A stretch of 64,000 bases of DNA from positions 310,001-374,000 of the forward strand of contig NZ_JAKLJA010000003.1 in the NCBI RefSeq assembly GCF_022213065.1. The letters are read 5' to 3'. The notes under the pieces are model-generated. The model did no database searches and had not been told where the DNA came from. It saw nothing but the letters and a program-made list of their open reading frames with translations. Both the position numbers and the translations under genes were made by a program. How positions within the stretch are numbered: the stretch's first letter is position 1; the number at the start of each line of letters is the position of its first letter. The DNA comes from Paraburkholderia tagetis. Its GTDB lineage: Bacteria; Pseudomonadota; Gammaproteobacteria; Burkholderiales; Burkholderiaceae. Shown here piece by piece: positions 51,189 to 63,392 of this stretch.

Positions 51189-52130
51189 GTGACTGCTTCT
51201 CTTAGCGGCAACAGCAAGGCGGCCCCGCCCGCCACGCGCCGCGCGTCGCCCATGGCGGCGCTCGCAGACCGCTGGATCCCGAAGCTGGTGCTTTCGCCCA
51301 GCATCCTGATCAGCCTCGTGTTTGTCTACGGCTTTATCCTCATCACCGGCTATCTGTCGTTTTCGAATTCGCGACTGATGCCGCGCTACGAATTCGCGGG
51401 CCTGGACCGCTACAGCGAGCTTTTCAGCAACGATGTCTGGTGGACCTCGGCGCAGAATCTCGGCTGGTTCGGCATCCCGTTCATCGGCATCTGCGTGTTT
51501 CTCGGGCTCTTTCTCGCGATCCTGCTCGACCAGCAGATTCGTCAGGAAGGCGCGCTGCGCGCGGTGTTCCTCTATCCGATGGCGCTCTCGTACATCGTCA
51601 CGGGCACGGCGTGGCAGTGGATCTTCAACCCCGATCTCGGCATCCAGCAGGTGATGCACAGCATCGGCTGGACGAGCTTCCAGCTCGGCTGGCTCAACGA
51701 CCCGGACAAGGCCATTTTCTGCATCGTGGTCGCCGCGGTCTGGCAGTCCACGGGCTTTTGCATGGCGCTCTTCCTCGCCGGCCTGCGCGGTGTGGATAGC
51801 GAAATCTTCAAGGCCGCCCAGGTGGACGGCGCGACGCTGCCCACGATCTACCGCAAGATCGTCATTCCGAGCATGCGTCCAGTGTTTTTCTCGGTGCTGC
51901 TGATTCTGTGCCACATCACGATCAAGACCTTCGACCTCGTCGTTGCGCTGACCGCCGGTGGTCCGGGTACGTCGTCGTCGCTGCCGGCCATCTTCATGTA
52001 CACGTTTTCGTTCAACCGCGGGCAGCTCGGCGTCGGCGCAGCGTCGTCGATGATGATGCTCGCGACGGTGGTGGCCGTGCTCGTGCCGCTCATGTACCTT
52101 GAATCGAGGAGCACGCGCAATGCAGCCTAA
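51189..52130 (+). CDS. gtsB: Sugar ABC transporter permease
   Basis: A 313-residue MalF-type permease with six membrane segments, starting from GTG at 51189 with AGGAG upstream. The cytoplasmic EAA loop that contacts the ATPase is EIFKAAQVDGATLPTIYRKIV near residue 205-225. It overlaps gtsC by 11 bp. Confidence 0.9.
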   Translation: MTASLSGNSKAAPPATRRASPMAALADRWIPKLVLSPSILISLVFVYGFILITGYLSFSNSRLMPRYEFAGLDRYSELFSNDVWWTSAQNLGWFGIPFIGICVFLGLFLAILLDQQIRQEGALRAVFLYPMALSYIVTGTAWQWIFNPDLGIQQVMHSIGWTSFQLGWLNDPDKAIFCIVVAAVWQSTGFCMALFLAGLRGVDSEIFKAAQVDGATLPTIYRKIVIPSMRPVFFSVLLILCHITIKTFDLVVALTAGGPGTSSSLPAIFMYTFSFNRGQLGVGAASSMMMLATVVAVLVPLMYLESRSTRNAA

Positions 52131-52977
52131 GATGAAGGTGAGCCGCGTGTTCGTCTACGCGGCGCTGATCCTGTTCGCGTTGTACTTCCTGTTCCCGCTC
52201 TACGTGATGCTGTCGACGTCGTTCAAGTCGCTCGACCAGATCCACACGGGCACCATGCTCACGCTGCCGACGGACCCGACCTTCGCGCCGTGGGTGAAGG
52301 CCTGGGCTCACGCCTGTACCGGCGTGCGCTGCGACGGCATGCAGCCGTTCTTCATGAACTCGGTGAAGATGGTGATTCCGGCCGTGCTGGTCTCGTCGAT
52401 CATCGGCGCGTTCAACGGCTACGTGCTCACGCACTGGCGCTTTCGCGGCGCGGACGCGCTCTTCACGATGCTGCTGGTGGGTTGCTTCATCCCGTTCCAG
52501 GCGATCCTGCTGCCGATGGCGCGTCTCGAAGGCTTCTTCGGCCTCTCGAACACGATTGGCGGGCTGGTGCTCGTGCACGTCGTGTACGGCATCGCGTTCA
52601 CCACGATGTTCTTCCGCAACTTCTACGTGAGCGTGCCGGCCGAGCTCGTGAAGGCCGCGCGCATCGACGGCGCCGGCTTCTTCATGATCTTCACGCGCAT
52701 CATGATGCCCATCTCGCTGCCGATCTTCATGGTGTGCCTGATCTGGCAGTTCACGCAGATATGGAACGACTTCCTGTTCGGTATTGTGTTCTCGGGCGTC
52801 GATTCAATGCCGATCACTGTGGCGCTGAACAATCTCGTGAACACGTCCACGGGCGTGAAGGAATACAACGTCGACATGGCCGGCGCAATTATCGCCGCGC
52901 TGCCCACGCTGCTCGTCTACGTGATCGCCGGCCGCTACTTCGTGCGCGGCCTCACGGCGGGCGCGGTGAAGGGCTAA
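52120..52977 (+). CDS. gtsC: Sugar ABC transporter permease
   Basis: A 285-residue MalG-type permease. The start MQPKMKVSRVFVYAALILF overlaps the end of gtsB; GAGGAG is 9 bp upstream. The EAA loop is ELVKAARIDGAGFFMIFTRIMMP near residue 180-200. The C-terminus RYFVRGLTAGAVKG is typical of the family. Confidence 0.9.
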   Translation: MQPKMKVSRVFVYAALILFALYFLFPLYVMLSTSFKSLDQIHTGTMLTLPTDPTFAPWVKAWAHACTGVRCDGMQPFFMNSVKMVIPAVLVSSIIGAFNGYVLTHWRFRGADALFTMLLVGCFIPFQAILLPMARLEGFFGLSNTIGGLVLVHVVYGIAFTTMFFRNFYVSVPAELVKAARIDGAGFFMIFTRIMMPISLPIFMVCLIWQFTQIWNDFLFGIVFSGVDSMPITVALNNLVNTSTGVKEYNVDMAGAIIAALPTLLVYVIAGRYFVRGLTAGAVKG

Positions 52978-53002
52978 CACCCATTTTTAAAGGATTCCTG
53001 GC

Positions 53003-54121
53003 ATGGCAAGCCTTTCCATTCGCGACGTCTACAAGACCTACCCGAACGGGGTGCCCGTCCTCAAGGGCGTGAACATCGACATCGAAGACGGCCAGTTCCT
53101 GATTCTGGTGGGCGGCTCGGGCTGCGGGAAGTCGACGCTTCTGAACATGATCGCCGGTCTCGAGACCGTGACCAAGGGCGAGATCTGCATGGACGGCAAG
53201 GTGGTGAACAACCTCTCGCCGAAGGATCGCGACATCGCGATGGTGTTCCAGTCGTACGCGCTCTATCCGTCGATGACGGTGCGCGAGAACATCTCGTTCG
53301 GCCTGAACATCCGCAAGGTGCCGAAGGCGGAGCAGACGCAGATCGTCGACCGCGTTTCGAGCATGTTGCAGATCCAGCATCTGCTCGAGCGCAAGCCGGG
53401 CCAGCTTTCGGGCGGCCAGCGCCAGCGCGTGGCGATGGGCCGCGCGCTCGCGCGCGATCCGATCATGTTCCTGTTCGACGAGCCGCTCTCGAACCTCGAC
53501 GCGAAGCTGCGTATCGAGATGCGCTCGGAAATCAAGCTGCTGCATCAGCGCGTGGGCAAGACGATCGTCTACGTGACGCACGACCAGATCGAGGCGATGA
53601 CGCTCGGCGACCGCATCGCCGTGATGAAGGACGGCATCGTGCAGCAGTTCGGCGCGCCGCAGGAGATCTACGATTCGCCGTCGAATCTCTTCGTGGCCGG
53701 CTTCATCGGCGCGCCGCCGATGAACTTCATCAACGGCAAGCTGGTGGAGCAGGGCTCGGGCGTGGGCCTCGAGCTCGATACTGGCGTCGCGCGCAACGTG
53801 CTGAACCTGCCGTTCGAGACCAACAAGCTGCGCGGCCATATCGGCCGGGACATCGTGCTGGGCCTGCGTCCGGAGCGCATCACCGACGCGCGCAGCTCGC
53901 ACGACGGCCACGGCCACGAGCTGCAACGCCACACCGTGAAGGTCGACGTGATCGAGCCGACCGGCCCGGACACGCTGGTGTTCGCGCAGGTCAACGGCAA
54001 GCGCGTCGTGAGCCGCGTGCATCCGGGCGCGAATCCGCAGCCGCTCAATAACATGGAGCTGCTGTTCGACGTCTCGAAGGCCGTGCTGTTCGATCCGAAG
54101 ACGGAAGCACGGATCGCCTGA
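53003..54121 (+). CDS. gtsD: Sugar ABC transporter ATPase, UgpC/MalK type
   Basis: A 372-residue ATPase. Walker A GGSGCGKSTLLNMIAG near residue 37, signature LSGGQRQRVAMGRALARDP near 135, Walker B FLFDEPLSNLDAKLR near 157, and the H-loop VTHDQIEAM. The C-terminal TOBE-type region (~235-372) includes LGLRPERITDA. It powers the GtsBC permease. A terminator follows, ending the operon. Confidence 0.92.
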   Translation: MASLSIRDVYKTYPNGVPVLKGVNIDIEDGQFLILVGGSGCGKSTLLNMIAGLETVTKGEICMDGKVVNNLSPKDRDIAMVFQSYALYPSMTVRENISFGLNIRKVPKAEQTQIVDRVSSMLQIQHLLERKPGQLSGGQRQRVAMGRALARDPIMFLFDEPLSNLDAKLRIEMRSEIKLLHQRVGKTIVYVTHDQIEAMTLGDRIAVMKDGIVQQFGAPQEIYDSPSNLFVAGFIGAPPMNFINGKLVEQGSGVGLELDTGVARNVLNLPFETNKLRGHIGRDIVLGLRPERITDARSSHDGHGHELQRHTVKVDVIEPTGPDTLVFAQVNGKRVVSRVHPGANPQPLNNMELLFDVSKAVLFDPKTEARIA

Positions 54122-54179
54122 GTGGTTTTGATCGATTCGCGCCGGGTTTTCCTGGTGCGCTTCTGGTGCGGTAAGTGAT

Positions 54180-54217
54180 AAAAAACCCGCCGCTGCGCGA
54201 GCAGCGACGGGTTTTTT
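54180..54217. terminator. Bidirectional terminator
   Basis: AAAAAACCCGCCGCTGC pairs with GCAGCGACGGGTTTTTT around GCGA. It lies between gtsD and the convergent Smr gene. Confidence 0.9.
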
Positions 54218-54231
54218 ACTGAAGGCCGTGC

Positions 54232-54996
54232 TTAGCGCACATTCGGATGATGCTGCCCATGCCCGAGCGTATGCGGCTGCAACAGCACGAGCACGGCACC
54301 CGCGCCGCCGTCGTGCGGCCGCGCCTGGCAGAACGCGATCACTTCTTCCTTCTGCACGAGCCACGCGCGCACCTTGCCCTTGAGCACCGGTTCCTTGCCC
54401 ACGGAGCCGAGCCCCTTGCCGTGAATCACGCGCACGCAGCGCAGCCCGCGCTTGCCCGCCTCGCGGATGAACGCCTGCAACGCTTCGCGCGCTTCCTCGC
54501 GGCGCATGCCGTGCAGGTCGAGCTGCGCCTGCACGATCCACGCGCCGCGCCGCAGCTTCTTGACGACTTCGTCGCTCACGCCTGGGCGGTGGTAATAGAG
54601 CGTGTCGTCGGTGTCGAGAAAGGCTTCGGGGTCGAAGTCGTCGGAAATCGCTTCGTGCAGGACGGCTTGCTCGTCGAGCCGCGTTTGCAGCGGCAGCGGC
54701 ACGGGCGCTTCGCGCCGTGGCTGCGCGCGCGCCGGCTGCTTGAGTGGCGCGATCTGGCCGATTTCGCGGCGAAACAGGTCGCTGTCGGCGGCGGCTTCCA
54801 CGCGTGCGGCCTGGGCGGCCACGCGCTCGCGTTCGCGCTGGCGCGTTTGGGTTTTGAGCGCTTCGCGCAGGCTGCCGAGGCCCGCGAAGCCTGTGGCGGC
54901 TTTGCCGGGTTCGGGAGCAGGCGCGACGCTTGGCGCGGCGGGACGCGTAGGGGCGGGGCGCTTGGGCTCGCCCGGATGGGGCACGTTCTTGGGCAT
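54232..54996 (-). CDS. Smr-domain protein
   Basis: A 254-residue protein. A disordered Pro/Ala-rich start and a coiled segment (~50-90) precede the C-terminal Smr domain (~165-245), with LDLHGMRREEAREALQAFI and CVRVIHGKGLGS. Smr domains can nick DNA or cleave RNA; in Proteobacteria the SmrA/SmrB type rescues collided ribosomes. The start at 54996 is MPKNVPHPGE. Confidence 0.88.
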   Translation of the reverse strand: MPKNVPHPGEPKRPAPTRPAAPSVAPAPEPGKAATGFAGLGSLREALKTQTRQRERERVAAQAARVEAAADSDLFRREIGQIAPLKQPARAQPRREAPVPLPLQTRLDEQAVLHEAISDDFDPEAFLDTDDTLYYHRPGVSDEVVKKLRRGAWIVQAQLDLHGMRREEAREALQAFIREAGKRGLRCVRVIHGKGLGSVGKEPVLKGKVRAWLVQKEEVIAFCQARPHDGGAGAVLVLLQPHTLGHGQHHPNVR

Positions 54997-55147
54997 GGCG
55001 AAAAGGCTTAAAAGCAAAGGGCCGCCGGCTGGCTGGCCGCGGCCCTCTTGCAGTGCGCCGTCTAGCTCGATGGCGCTATTTGGCGGCTTGCCGGCGCGCC
55101 ACCGGACGCCGCGCGGCAGCCCGCAGCGTCGGGCTTGCGCAGGTCGA

Positions 55148-56537
<1,390 letters not shown>

Positions 56538-58862
56538 ATGGCCAAAGCTCCCTTTTCCGCGCAGGCGCAGGCATTGCCGAACCGCATGTCGCGTCTTTTC
56601 ACCGAAATCCGCTGGATCCTGCAGGTCGCCCTGGGCGTGTTCCTGCTGATGGCGCTCATCAGCTATAGCCGCCGTGACCCGAGCTGGACCCACGCCGCGC
56701 AGGTCGACCACATTTCGAACTGGGCAGGGCGCGTGGGCGCGTGGACCTCGGACATCCTGCTGCTGCTGTTCGGCCTTTCGGCCTACTGGTGGGTCGTGCT
56801 GCTCGCGCGCCACATTTCGAAGAATTACAAGCGCATCACGCGCCACGAGGCGCTCCCCGAAGACGACGACGAGAAGCCGCGCGACCATAGCTGGGTGGCC
56901 GAGGGCTTCGCGTTCGTGCTCGTGCTGCTCGCCTGCGACGGCATCGAGGCGCTGCGCATGTGGTCGCTCAAGGTGCAGTTGCCGCGCGCGCCGGGTGGCG
57001 TGGTGGGCGAGGCCGTGGCGCGCGGCGTCTCGAACGCGCTGGGTTTCACGGGCGGCACGCTCGCGCTGCTGCTGGCGCTCGCGATCGGCTTGTCGCTGTA
57101 TTTCCGTTTTTCGTGGCTGAACGTGGCCGAAAGGGTGGGCGAGTCGATCATCAACGCCGTGACGATGGCGAGGCTGCACCGCGAAGCGGGCCGCGACCGC
57201 AAGCTAGGCGAGGCCGCCGCGGTCAAGCGCGAAGGCAAAGTCGAGCGCGGTCGCGTGAAGATCGAGGAGCACGAGCCGGTCACGATCGTGCCGCCCGTGG
57301 TCACGCCGCAGCGCTCGGAGCGCGTGGAGAAGGAGCGCCAGGTGCCGCTCTTTACCGACTTGCCGGGCGATTCCACCTTGCCGCCCATCTCGCTGCTCGA
57401 CCCGGCGCCCAAGACCCAGGAAACGATTTCCGACGACACGCTCGAGTTCACCTCGCGCCTGATCGAGAAGAAGCTCAAGGACTTCGGCGTGGACGTGGCC
57501 GTGGTGGCCGCGTATCCGGGCCCGGTCGTCACGCGCTACGAGATCGAGCCCGCCACCGGCGTGAAGGGCAGCCAGATCGTGGGCCTCGCGAAGGACCTCG
57601 CGCGCTCGCTCTCGCTCGTCTCGATCCGCGTGGTGGAGACGATCCCCGGCAAGAACTGCATGGCGCTGGAGCTGCCGAACCAGCGCCGCCAGACCGTGCG
57701 CCTTTCCGAAATCCTCGGCTCGGCCGTCTACGCGGATGCATCTTCGGCGCTCACCATGGGTCTGGGCAAGGACATCGGCGGCAAGCCGGTTTGCGCCGAT
57801 CTCGCGAAGATGCCGCACCTGCTCGTGGCCGGCACGACCGGCTCGGGCAAGTCGGTGGGTATCAACGCGATGATCCTCTCGTTGCTCTACAAGGCGAGCG
57901 CCGAGCAGGTGCGCATGATCCTGATCGACCCGAAGATGCTTGAAATGAGCGTCTACGAGGGCATTCCGCATCTGCTTTGCCCGGTCGTGACCGACATGCG
58001 CCAGGCCGGCAACGCGCTGAACTGGACCGTGGCCGAAATGGAGCGCCGCTACAAGCTCATGAGCAAGCTGGGCGTGCGCAACCTTGCGGGCTACAACAAC
58101 AAGATCGAGGAAGCGGGCAAGCGCGAGGAAAAGATCCCGAATCCGTTCAGCCTCACGCCCGACGATCCCGAACCGCTGCAAAAGCTGCCGCATATCGTCG
58201 TGGTGATCGACGAACTGGCGGACCTGATGATGGTGGTCGGCAAGAAGGTCGAAGAGCTGATCGCGCGTATCGCGCAAAAGGCGCGCGCCGCCGGCATCCA
58301 CCTGATTCTCGCGACGCAGCGGCCTTCGGTGGACGTCATCACCGGCCTCATCAAGGCCAATGTGCCCACGCGAATTGCGTTCCAGGTTTCGTCGAAGATC
58401 GACTCGCGCACGATTCTCGACCAGATGGGCGCCGAGTCGCTGCTCGGCATGGGCGACATGCTCTACCTGCCGCCCGGCACGGGGCTGCCGGTGCGCGTGC
58501 ACGGCGCGTTCGTCGCCGACGACGAAGTGCACCGCGTGGTCGACAAGCTCAGGGAGCAGGGCGAGCCGAACTATATCGAAGGCATCCTCGAAGGCGGCGT
58601 GGCGGGCGAGGGCGACGAAGGCTCGGCAGGTGCCGGGGGTGGTTCAGGTACAGGTGACGAGTCCGATCCGCTCTACGACCAGGCTGTCGAGGTGGTCATC
58701 AAGAACCGGCGCGCGTCGATCTCGCTCGTGCAGCGGCATCTGCGCATCGGCTATAACCGCGCGGCGCGCCTGCTCGAACAGATGGAGCAATCGGGGCTCG
58801 TTTCGACGATGTCCTCGAGCGGCAACCGCGAGATTCTCGTGCCCACGCGCGAGGCCGAATGA
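56538..58862 (+). CDS. ftsK: DNA translocase FtsK
   Basis: A 774-residue motor that pumps chromosome ends across the division septum. Four membrane segments lie in ~25-190. A linker of only ~100 residues follows (shorter than in E. coli). The motor has Walker [18 protein letters not shown] near 435 and Walker [14 protein letters not shown] near 560. The C-terminal gamma domain (~705-774; [20 protein letters not shown]) reads KOPS sites. The start is MAKAPFSAQ at 56538 with AGGA upstream. Confidence 0.96.
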   Translation: MAKAPFSAQAQALPNRMSRLFTEIRWILQVALGVFLLMALISYSRRDPSWTHAAQVDHISNWAGRVGAWTSDILLLLFGLSAYWWVVLLARHISKNYKRITRHEALPEDDDEKPRDHSWVAEGFAFVLVLLACDGIEALRMWSLKVQLPRAPGGVVGEAVARGVSNALGFTGGTLALLLALAIGLSLYFRFSWLNVAERVGESIINAVTMARLHREAGRDRKLGEAAAVKREGKVERGRVKIEEHEPVTIVPPVVTPQRSERVEKERQVPLFTDLPGDSTLPPISLLDPAPKTQETISDDTLEFTSRLIEKKLKDFGVDVAVVAAYPGPVVTRYEIEPATGVKGSQIVGLAKDLARSLSLVSIRVVETIPGKNCMALELPNQRRQTVRLSEILGSAVYADASSALTMGLGKDIGGKPVCADLAKMPHLLVAGTTGSGKSVGINAMILSLLYKASAEQVRMILIDPKMLEMSVYEGIPHLLCPVVTDMRQAGNALNWTVAEMERRYKLMSKLGVRNLAGYNNKIEEAGKREEKIPNPFSLTPDDPEPLQKLPHIVVVIDELADLMMVVGKKVEELIARIAQKARAAGIHLILATQRPSVDVITGLIKANVPTRIAFQVSSKIDSRTILDQMGAESLLGMGDMLYLPPGTGLPVRVHGAFVADDEVHRVVDKLREQGEPNYIEGILEGGVAGEGDEGSAGAGGGSGTGDESDPLYDQAVEVVIKNRRASISLVQRHLRIGYNRAARLLEQMEQSGLVSTMSSSGNREILVPTREAE

Positions 58863-58926
58863 GTTCGCGCTGATTGTCGGCGCGGGCACACATGGTGGTG
58901 GCATTGTAGTTATTGGAGAACGACAG

Positions 58927-59637
58927 ATGCAGTTTCCGGTTGGACAACAGACCCGTTTGACGCTCAGCCGCGCGGGACGCGCGATCTTTGTGGCGCTTGG
59001 CGCGTCGCTCGTCATGGCGTCGCACGCCTATGCGAGCGGCACCGATCAACTGAAGCAGTTCGTCGCGCAGGTGCACGCCGCGCGCGGCAATTTCGTGCAG
59101 CGCGAGCTCAAGGCGCCCACGAACGCGAAGAACGCGAGCGACGCCATCGCCACGGCCACGGCGAACGCCAAGACGTCGAGCGGCACGTTCGTGTTCTCGC
59201 GTCCGGGCAAGTTCATCTGGAACTATGAGAAGCCGTATCAGCAGCAGCTCCAGTCCGACGGCGACAATCTCTATGTCTACGACAAGGATCTGAATCAGGT
59301 CACCGAGCGCAAGCTCGGCGGCGCGCTCGGCGCGAGCCCTGCGGCCATCCTGTTCGGCAGCAACGATCTGGACAAGAATTTCACGCTCTCCGACGCGGGC
59401 GTGAAGAACGGCATCGACTGGCTCGAGCTGATTCCGAAATCGAAGGACACGCAGTTCAAGAGCGTGGGCATCGGCTTTCGCAATGGCAACCTCGAAGCGA
59501 TGGAACTGCACGACGTGTTCGGCAACGTGACGCTGCTCACGTTCTCCAACATCGAGAAGAACCCGTCGCTGCCGGCCTCGACCTTCAAGTTCGTACGGCC
59601 CAAGGGCGCCGACCTGATCACGGGCGGCGGGAACTGA
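58927..59637 (+). CDS. lolA: Outer-membrane lipoprotein carrier LolA
   Basis: A 236-residue periplasmic carrier that takes lipoproteins from LolCDE to LolB. The signal peptide ends after ASHAYA (~residue 37). [20 protein letters not shown] is the usual start of the mature protein; [20 protein letters not shown] follows. A ~20-residue Ala/Asn-rich insertion ([18 protein letters not shown]) is longer than usual. It follows ftsK by 64 bp, the usual ftsK-lolA pairing. Confidence 0.94.
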   Translation: MQFPVGQQTRLTLSRAGRAIFVALGASLVMASHAYASGTDQLKQFVAQVHAARGNFVQRELKAPTNAKNASDAIATATANAKTSSGTFVFSRPGKFIWNYEKPYQQQLQSDGDNLYVYDKDLNQVTERKLGGALGASPAAILFGSNDLDKNFTLSDAGVKNGIDWLELIPKSKDTQFKSVGIGFRNGNLEAMELHDVFGNVTLLTFSNIEKNPSLPASTFKFVRPKGADLITGGGN

Positions 59638-59658
59638 TCCGCGCGGCGTGATGTAACG

Positions 59659-59694
59659 AAAAAGGGGGCGGCTCGATTGGGCCGCCCCCTTTTC
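59659..59694. terminator. Terminator after lolA
   Basis: GGGGGCGGC (59664-59672) pairs with GCCGCCCCC (59681-59689), with A and T tracts outside. It lies between convergent genes. Confidence 0.9.
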
Positions 59695-59719
59695 TATTGG
59701 CGCCATTGGCGCCGCGCAA

Positions 59720-60790
59720 TCAGATCGAAAAGCGCACCACGCTCTTGTCGTCGATCTTGCGCTTGAGCTTGCCCGTAAGCCACAGCAGGTGCAGGTGCGC
59801 GAGCGCTTCGCCCATCGCGAACGTCAGCTGATGCATGTCCAGCGCGCGCTTGAACATCAGCGGCACGATGTCGGCGGCGCTTTGTGGCGCGCGTTCGCAA
59901 GCTTCCATCACTTCGGCAAGGCGCGCATCGTGGTGCGCGCGCAGTTGCCCGATGCGCGTGCGCACGCCGCGGAACGGCTTGCCGTGCGAGGGCAGCACGA
60001 GCGTGTCCTCGGCCATGGCTTCGTAGCGCCCGAGCGATTCGAGGTAGAGGCCGAGCGGGTTGCCTTCGGGCTCCATGTCGAACACGGAGACGTTGGTCGA
60101 GATGCGCGGCAGCACCATGTCGCCCGAGATCAGCACGCCGAGCGATTCGCACAGCAGCGCGCAATGCTCAGGCGAATGGCCGTAACCGGTGACAACGCGC
60201 CAGTCGCGGCCGCCGATCGCCACCGTGTCGGCTTCGCGCAGGCGGCGGTATTGCGGCGGCAGTGCGGGCACGAGGTTCGCGTAGTAGTTGCGGCGGTTGC
60301 GCAGTTGATCGAGCGAGGCCTCATCGGTTACGCCGTGGCGCGCGAAATGGCGCGCCGCGCCTTCGCCGCCCGCGTTCGAGCCGTTACCCGAGGCCAGCAC
60401 GCACGCGCTCATGTATTCGCCGAGCGTCGTCCACAAGCGCACGTCCCAGCGTTTTTTGTCGCCGCCCGCGCAGATCCAGTGCGCAAGGCCGATATGGTCA
60501 GGATGGCAGTGCGTGACGAGCACACGCAGCACCGGCAGCCCTTCGAGCTGGCTCTCGAATACCTGCTCCCAGCGCGCCTTGATCGTATCGTCGGTGATAC
60601 CGCAGTCAACCACGGTCCAGCCTTGCTGGCCGTCGATCTCATCGCGCAGCAGCCAGAGGTTGATGTGGTCGAGCACGAAGGGCAGCGGCATGCGCAGCCA
60701 TTTCACGCCGGGCGCGACTTCGAAGGCGAGGCCGGGTTCGGGCAGGGTATCGGCGAAGGGATAGTCGAGCTGGTGTTCGAGGGCGTTCAT
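59720..60790 (-). CDS. MBL-fold metallo-hydrolase
   Basis: A 356-residue hydrolase. The metal site HCHPDHIGLAHW is near residue 110; later His are in GYGHSPEHCALL and PSHGKPF, and Asp in ISGDMVLPRIS. A C-terminal helical region (~270-350) matches the LACTB2/GloB-like group. The substrate is unknown. It is divergent from a MerR regulator of the LiuR type, so a link to fatty or branched-chain acid metabolism is possible. An alternative ATG is 18 bp upstream. Confidence 0.85.
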   Translation of the reverse strand: MNALEHQLDYPFADTLPEPGLAFEVAPGVKWLRMPLPFVLDHINLWLLRDEIDGQQGWTVVDCGITDDTIKARWEQVFESQLEGLPVLRVLVTHCHPDHIGLAHWICAGGDKKRWDVRLWTTLGEYMSACVLASGNGSNAGGEGAARHFARHGVTDEASLDQLRNRRNYYANLVPALPPQYRRLREADTVAIGGRDWRVVTGYGHSPEHCALLCESLGVLISGDMVLPRISTNVSVFDMEPEGNPLGLYLESLGRYEAMAEDTLVLPSHGKPFRGVRTRIGQLRAHHDARLAEVMEACERAPQSAADIVPLMFKRALDMHQLTFAMGEALAHLHLLWLTGKLKRKIDDKSVVRFSI

Positions 60791-60937
60791 TGGGGTGTCG
60801 TCTCGCATCGTTATGGTGGGCTGAGAGCGGCCAGCGCCGCCGTCTGACGTCATTGTCGCTGCATTGCGGCATCCTTGCAGCGAAATCGGGAGAATGTTCC
60901 GTTCTGCGGAACAAACCGACTGTTGCGCAACCTTTGA

Positions 60938-60961
60938 GTTGACGATAACGTAAACGTCGAC
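60938..60961. promoter_or_regulatory. Dyad upstream of the MerR gene, putative operator
   Basis: GTTGACG (60938-60944) and CGTCGAC (60955-60961) form an inverted repeat with one mismatch and enclose ATAACGTAAA. This is like the LiuR-type operator (TTGAC...ACGTAAACGT). It lies in the gap shared by the MBL gene and the MerR gene. Confidence 0.5.
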
Positions 60962-61018
60962 TCCAACGATAGCCCAGCCGCCGGGCCAACCCGGCTCGCG
61001 CGAGGCACGCTCTCCGAT

Positions 61019-61444
61019 ATGACCCAGTACACGATTACCGAGCTCGCCCGCGAATTCGACGTGACGCCGCGCGCGATCCGTTTCTACGAGGACCAAGGCC
61101 TGCTCGCGCCAAGCCGCGAAGGCGCGAGCGGTCTCAAGCGCGTGTTTTCGGGGCGCGACCGCACGCGGCTGAAGCTCACGCTGCGCGGCAAGCGCCTCGG
61201 CTTCACGCTCAACGAGATCCGCGCGCTGCTCGATCTCTACGACTCCCCCACGGATACGCAGCCGCAGCTTCAGGCGTTCCTCGACACCGTCGTGCGCCAT
61301 CGCGAGATACTGGAGCGCCAGCGCGCCGATCTCGACGCCACGCTCGAAGACCTCGCTCAATACGAGTCGCAGGCGCGCACGCTGCTCGCGAAGAACGTGG
61401 CGGGCGAGCGGATTGCGCCGCTCGCGATGCCCGACGATCAATAG
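61019..61444 (+). CDS. MerR-family regulator, LiuR-like
   Basis: A 141-residue protein. Residues 1-70 are the winged helix of MerR proteins (TITELAREFDVTPRAIRFYEDQGLLAPSR). A dimerisation helix (~80-120) follows; there are no metal-binding cysteines, which separates it from metal sensors and fits the LiuR group that controls leucine, isovalerate and fatty-acid breakdown genes. The nearby acetyl-CoA acetyltransferase is consistent with this. Confidence 0.85.
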   Translation: MTQYTITELAREFDVTPRAIRFYEDQGLLAPSREGASGLKRVFSGRDRTRLKLTLRGKRLGFTLNEIRALLDLYDSPTDTQPQLQAFLDTVVRHREILERQRADLDATLEDLAQYESQARTLLAKNVAGERIAPLAMPDDQ

Positions 61445-61495
61445 CCGGCGCTTGCCCATCTTCGCGTCACGCCGTCGAGCCGAGGTGAATGCGTC

Positions 61496-63334
61496 ATGAG
61501 ACATTTCCCGAAACTGCTTTCGTCGCAGATCGGCTTCGACGTTGCGCAGACGATGCTCGAAGGTTTCAACCATCACTACCGCAACTTCTGTGCGGCGGCC
61601 GCGCGCGCGCGCGAATGCTTCGAGGCGCGCGACTGGCGCAGTCTGCAGCAGCTCGCACGCGAGCGCATCGCCTCTTACGACGACCGTGTGCGCGAGTGCG
61701 TGGTGGCGCTCGAAGACGAGTACGACGCGGAAAGCATCGACGACGAAGTCTGGGAGCAGATCAAGCTGCACTACATCGGTCTGCTAACGACGCACCGGCA
61801 GCCCGAATGCGCGGAGACCTTTTTCAACTCGGTGTGCTGCAAGATCCTGCATCGCTCGTACTTCAACAACGACTTCATCTTCGTGCGGCCCGCGATCTCG
61901 ACCGAATACATCGAGAACGACGAGCCCGCGGCCAAGCCCACCTATCGCGCGTACTACCCGGGCAAGGACGGACTTGCCGCGACGCTCGCACGCATCGTCA
62001 CGAATTTTCAGCTCGAAACGCCGTTCGAGGACCTTGGGCGCGATGTGGATTGCGTGATGCGCGCGATGCTCGATACCTTTGGCGTGGTGGAGCCGAGGCC
62101 CAATTTTCAGATCCATACGCTCGCGTCGCTGTTCTTTCGCAACAAGTCGGCGTATATCGTCGGGCGCATCATCAACGGCGACCTGCTCGCGCCGTTCGTG
62201 GTGCCCATCCGTCACACCGACGACGGCAAGCTCGCGCTCGATACCGTGCTGCTGCGCACCGATCAACTGCTGATCCTGTTCAGCTTCTCGCACTCGTACT
62301 TTCTCGTGGACATGGAGGTGCCGTCCGCCTACGTCGAATTCCTGCGCACCATCATGCCGCGCAAGGCGAAAGGCGAGATCTACACGTCGCTCGGGCTGCA
62401 GAAGCAGGGCAAAAACCTTTTCTATCGCGACCTGCTGCACCACCTCTCGCATTCGAGCGATCAGTTCATCGCTGCGCCAGGCATTCGCGGCATGGTGATG
62501 ATCGTGTTCATGCTGCCTTCGTTTCCGTACGTGTTCAAGGTGATCAAGGATAGCTTTCCCGCGCCGAAGGAGACCACGCGCGAGCAGGTGGAGGAGAAGT
62601 ATCAGCTCGTGAAGCGCCACGACCGTCTCGGGCGGCTGGCCGATACGCTCGAATATTCGAGCGTCGCGCTGCCCATCGCGCGCCTGGACGAAGCGCTCGT
62701 GCGCGAACTCGAAACGCTGGCGCCTTCGATGATCGAGTACGAGGGCGACAATCTCGTGATTCGTCATCTCTACATCGAGCGCCGCATGGTCCCGCTCAAT
62801 ATCTGGCTGCAAAACGGCAGCGACGAAGAGGTCGAGCACGGCATCCGCGAATACGGCAACGCGGTGAAGGATCTAATGCGTGCGAATATCTTTCCGGGCG
62901 ACATGCTCTACAAGAATTTCGGCGTGACGCGCCACGGCCGTGTGGTGTTCTACGACTACGACGAAATCGAATATCTGACCGAATGCAACGTGCGGGCAGT
63001 GCCCGAGCCCGTTCATGAGGAAGACGAATTATCCAGCGAGCCCTGGTACAGCGTGGGCCCGCGCGACATTTTTCCGGAGACGTTTCGCACGTTCCTGCTC
63101 GGCGACACGCGCGTGCGGCGCTATTTCCTCGAGCATCACGCCGACTTCTTCGATCCGGCGCTGTGGCAGGAGAACAAGGCGCGCCTGCTGGCGGGCGAGG
63201 TGCCGGACTGCTTCCCGTACGACGTTGAGGTGCGCTTTAGCGCGCGCTATCCCGAGTGCTTTGCGCCGCTCGATAAGGCTGATAAGGCTGATGAGGCCGA
63301 TGACACCGACGAGACCAACGTGCGCGCCGCCTGA
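61496..63334 (+). CDS. aceK: Isocitrate dehydrogenase kinase/phosphatase
   Basis: A 612-residue bifunctional enzyme that switches isocitrate dehydrogenase off and on at the glyoxylate branch point. Typical parts are [24 protein letters not shown], the ATP loop region [25 protein letters not shown] near 340 and [16 protein letters not shown] near 485. The C-terminal end has a [14 protein letters not shown] tail not seen in most relatives. It is not next to aceBA here. Confidence 0.95.
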   Translation: MRHFPKLLSSQIGFDVAQTMLEGFNHHYRNFCAAAARARECFEARDWRSLQQLARERIASYDDRVRECVVALEDEYDAESIDDEVWEQIKLHYIGLLTTHRQPECAETFFNSVCCKILHRSYFNNDFIFVRPAISTEYIENDEPAAKPTYRAYYPGKDGLAATLARIVTNFQLETPFEDLGRDVDCVMRAMLDTFGVVEPRPNFQIHTLASLFFRNKSAYIVGRIINGDLLAPFVVPIRHTDDGKLALDTVLLRTDQLLILFSFSHSYFLVDMEVPSAYVEFLRTIMPRKAKGEIYTSLGLQKQGKNLFYRDLLHHLSHSSDQFIAAPGIRGMVMIVFMLPSFPYVFKVIKDSFPAPKETTREQVEEKYQLVKRHDRLGRLADTLEYSSVALPIARLDEALVRELETLAPSMIEYEGDNLVIRHLYIERRMVPLNIWLQNGSDEEVEHGIREYGNAVKDLMRANIFPGDMLYKNFGVTRHGRVVFYDYDEIEYLTECNVRAVPEPVHEEDELSSEPWYSVGPRDIFPETFRTFLLGDTRVRRYFLEHHADFFDPALWQENKARLLAGEVPDCFPYDVEVRFSARYPECFAPLDKADKADEADDTDETNVRAA

Positions 63335-63392
63335 AAAAGCGCGGCGGATGACGAACAACGCATCATCGATTGACTGAAAAAGGAGAGTGGAC

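Noticed and set aside
60791..61771. Extended N-terminus of the MBL hydrolase
   Set aside because: The frame stays open far upstream but is antisense to the MerR gene and is Arg-rich; the family start is at 60790.
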